This document shows, piece after piece, positions 60,960-64,000 of a stretch of 64,000 nt of DNA. How positions within the stretch are numbered: position 1 is the first letter of the stretch; each line of letters begins with the position of its first letter. Source of the stretch: Dendrobium chrysotoxum. Its lineage: Eukaryota; Streptophyta; Magnoliopsida; Asparagales; Orchidaceae. The stretch lies in the NCBI GenBank assembly GCA_019925795.1, contig CM034312.1, forward strand, positions 21,293,914-21,357,913, given 5' to 3'. A model generated the notes under the pieces. It was not told the origin of the DNA. It did no database searches and saw nothing but the letters and a program-made list of their open reading frames with translations. The translations under genes were made by a program, and so were the position numbers.

Positions 60960-62280
60960 ATTGTTTGCTTTAAATAGGTGATTTTCCTAGGGTTATATGT
61001 GTGTGTTGTTTGTTGAAATTAGATTGTTCTTAGGGTGTTTGGGCTCTAGCCAGCGGCTAGAGATTTGGGAGAGCTAGATCTTCCTGTGGGCTCCGAAAAT
61101 TCACATCCGACCCCTTTCTTCCTTTGGGTCATCGAGGAGAGTTTTAAAGAGTAAGTTCAGAAGCAAATTTTCAGAAGGCAGATTGCGTTTTGAATAAGAT
61201 ATTACCCAGAGATTTCGCCCTCATTTTGCAAGGAATTTATGATATGAGTTCAGGATTCCCATAGGCGCAAGCCCCTGTAATTAATTACCCCTCCCGGTAG
61301 CGAGAGAGAACTTTCGATTAAAGCGGATAGTAGGGGAAATGATGACGAACCCGATCAAGATCCTATGATTCCATCATCGTGGGTCGTCATGGTCCCTAGT
61401 ATACTTAGTCAGAGAAGGTAGTCGACCCAACCTGATAGAAGTATCCTTGTTGGCAGCCATGGGTTGCTTCGTCCAAGGGTACCTTGTAGGCTTGGGGTGT
61501 GTTTGTGTAAGGGGCAAATTTGAATCCACCTTAGCTAACAGAGGGCTTTGTGCCCTATCGATCATATCCTATTGATTCATTACTCAAAGATTTAATGCCG
61601 TTAGGGAGCATACGGGCTCTGACCATGACAGTAATTTAATGGTGCAATTTGCGGCAAAACAACCCAGTTAGAGGGTCCCAGTCATAATTGTTTACTTGTG
61701 CTGCATTTGGTGGCAAAACCACCAATTAGAGGACACGTGCCGCATCCTTACTGGCAAGAAACAGATTGAGAATGAATCCTAGTAATATTCTTGATCAGAC
61801 ATTTGCTCTTTGTGAGTTGAAGCGATTTTCATATTTGTCCACCTCGATAAATTGTTGCGGAGGATGGATGAGTTTTGCTTTAAGCATTTGATGATTTATT
61901 TCATTTTAAATATTTTAATTTTGGGGTGATTTTTAGAATTTTGAATTTTTATGGGCATTTGAAAATTTGGGAGCATTTTTAAATATTTGAGGTCCCATTC
62001 AGTTGAGATTTTCTATCAACACGGCCATCAATGGAGTTCTTATATGTAATTTTATTTTATTGATTGAACCTTCTCAACTCTATTGACTTGTCGATAGAAG
62101 ATTGGATTCGTTGTCGGCTTTATGCCTTTTATTAGTGAATCTTTCTTGTAATAGACCTTGAAGACCTAATATGAATGTATAAAACAAATATCCCGGTTGA
62201 TGTTGCGACCGTAAATTTGTTTGATGGTTTGAGCTGTGTCGACTCCTATCTATTCATATAGAAGGATCGGACTCAAACAT
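60960..62280 (+). mobile_element. LTR-type repeat copy B (related to 4.07-5.35 kb)
   Basis: A TATA-like TTTAAATAG (about 60970) is followed by a leader with GTGGGCTCCGAAAATTC (61088), the CGCAAGC hairpin (61260), and the same kilobase as copy A up to GTGTCGACTCCTAT and CTCAAACA. CA at 62280 is a plausible LTR end. The LTR may start near 60620, but no target duplication was fixed. Confidence 0.65.
61260..61278 (+). other. CGCAAGC-loop hairpin, copy 5
   Basis: Stem CATAGG/CCTGTA with loop CGCAAGCC, followed by ATTAATTACCC. Pairing is weakened, the least perfect of the five copies. Confidence 0.55.
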
Positions 62281-62599
62281 AGGTTCATTTCTTGACCCGC
62301 ACAGCATTTTCAGATGTCGCGTGTATACATCATGCTCGTCGGGGCAATGCAGGTAATCATATTTCAATGCATGAAGGGGGGCATTTTTGAAGTCTTAACA
62401 CTAATCAGCTGTGCGAATGATCGTCATTTGAGTATGCATAATGTTCTATTTAAAAGCCCATAGATGCCTTCTATCCGCTTGTACGAGTATTGCGGATCCA
62501 GTGGCATGGCGTAGCAGCACGCTGAATTTCATCTGTCACGCATTGACAATGCAGTTTGGCTTATTTCATCTTCTGCATATTGTCATCTTCTTCGATATT

Positions 62600-64000
62600 C
62601 AACCTGCAGGAGCCTATTTTTGTCGGCAGATATGCTCTACGACGCATTAGGAGTCTTCCACCTATTGTTTGCAAGCGGGCTAATTCATCTGGTGTGACAG
62701 CTCGACGCCACAAGTTTACTGCTTCAGTTCACCAGTGGCCTGCAATTTTTACTACGAATTCACTGCTGCTTATAGGTGAATTGTAGCATTGGATTACGGG
62801 TCCCTTGTTACCTCTTACGAGCGAGCTATTGCACATCACGAGTTTTGTTAGATATCCAAAAGTCATCCACTATCGTATACTGGTGAACTGTATTTAATGC
62901 GACATCCTCTTGCACTGCTTGTAGGTACTCACACTCATCGCAGGTTTCCTAACCTTGCTTGTAGCATATTGTATAACTTCTTATATTCATAGGGAATTCA
63001 TCATGCTTGTAGCATATTCTCCATTGTTGCTTGTAGGTAAGTCAGTGTATTCATTCTAAGAGGATGTTGACTGCAAAGGTGTTATAACATCCACTCCCTA
63101 TTGTTGATTATCATTCGTAGACGTATGGTAAATCTTTCGTTATCGCCAATGGATATTCGCATTCATCATATGTTGCGCTATGTATGTTTTCATTCTTCGT
63201 ACGTTGCAAATCAAACTTCTCTGCTCATAGGGGACTTGTGCATTTGCTAGATGCTTGATTGATCTTGACTGTGAAGGCATCTTATCTGGTGCATGACTCT
63301 CCTGATTTGCTCGTGAATGTACTATTGCATTCGTCGCAGTCTCCTTTGATACATTTGTAAGATAGCTGCCATTCCCACAACATATCTAGCATTATCATGT
63401 ATAGATAAGCTAGTGTGCTCATTTGCATGTTATTGTTGATCGCCAATGAGCTGCATTCACCGTTGATCTCCATACATTTGTTGGTTGGGAAGTTCCTTGT
63501 GGCGGCTTGTAAATGGACTGTTGTGTGTGTCATAAGCTTACACTCATGCTTGTAAGCCAATTATCTTGTTCACTACATGTCCCCTGCATACACTCATGAG
63601 AATTTGTGTTCACTGCAGGTTCTTTTCCCTTGCTTGTGGATTGGTTAATTGAATATGACAGGTTACTTTAATTTCATCATTTATGGGCAAATTGTGCATT
63701 GAGAATTTTGCTAGTCATTTACCTCTTGTTTATTCTTTTATTTTTTTTTTACCTCTTGTTTATTCATTGATATTCAATTAAATGATCAAAATTATCATTC
63801 ATCATTTGTATTTTCATCTTGATCATGCCTTTTATCAATTTAAAGTTTAGTTCCCTGTATTTTTTTTTTAAGTCCAGGTCATCTATTTGCTCTGAATTTT
63901 CGTAGCCTCCCAATGCGTCCCTTGTTTAGGAAATATTTCAAGAGTTGGGCCTTCCCACTACTCTAGAGAAAAGCATGTATGGTAGGTGTTAGGTGACACC
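62600..64000 (+). repeat. Long repeat, copy B (related to 53.2-54.7 kb), cut by window end
   Basis: TTGCTTGTAGG motifs, CTTGACTGTGAAGGC (near 63260), AAAGTTTAGTTCCCTGT (near 63842) and AGAGAAAAGCATGTATGG with TAGGTGACACC at the end are in the same order as in copy A. No gene recognised. Confidence 0.5.

Overview
The window is plant nuclear DNA, almost certainly angiosperm. It holds two spliced protein-coding genes with plant-typical families, GT-AG introns of up to about 10 kb, and a dense load of plant transposons: RTE and L1 LINEs, Del/Tekay-like chromovirus LTRs, a Cassandra-like TRIM with a 5S rRNA domain, and Tourist, hAT, Mutator and CACTA MITEs. The species cannot be named. The GC-rich first exon of the polygalacturonase gene would fit a non-grass monocot or a magnoliid, but this is weak.

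Layout. (1) About 2.07-24.3 kb, minus strand: a type III DnaJ/J-domain protein with a DNAJ-X domain (DnaJ10-like). Nine exons could be joined in frame (378 codons). Introns 4, 7 and 8 (9.8, 3.2 and 5.6 kb) are swollen by transposons, including a young RTE LINE, a 460-bp foldback MITE, a 232-bp solo LTR, a decayed duplicate of exon 7, a 970-bp Mutator-like MITE, Cassandra and a degenerate plant-mobile-domain-like open region. (2) 24.4-28.5 kb: intergenic, with MITEs, a dead L1 reverse transcriptase and a mini-CACTA. (3) 28.5-44.7 kb: a nested cluster. An ORF1-only L1 LINE is split by a 6,990-bp non-coding TG...CA element with a 5-bp target duplication. A second copy (6,701 bp) lies 965 bp away in inverted orientation, inside a MITE. 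(4) 44.7-49.8 kb: AT-rich intergenic DNA with MITEs. (5) 49.8-59.1 kb, plus strand: a five-exon GH28 polygalacturonase-like gene (486 aa) with an N-terminal membrane anchor and a TE-filled 6.5-kb intron 2. (6) 59.1-64.0 kb: an exon-like block, an LTR copy related to the one at 4 kb, and a repeat shared with intron 2.

The two genes look functionally unrelated and are far apart. The most unusual signal is a short hairpin (loop CGCAAGCY, followed by TTAATTA) found five times in LTR-type repeats on both strands. Its stem sequence changes between copies while pairing is kept, which suggests a selected RNA structure. The inverted pair of giant non-coding LTR-like elements is the second main point of interest. 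All exon joins and target-site duplications were read by eye; no database search was run.
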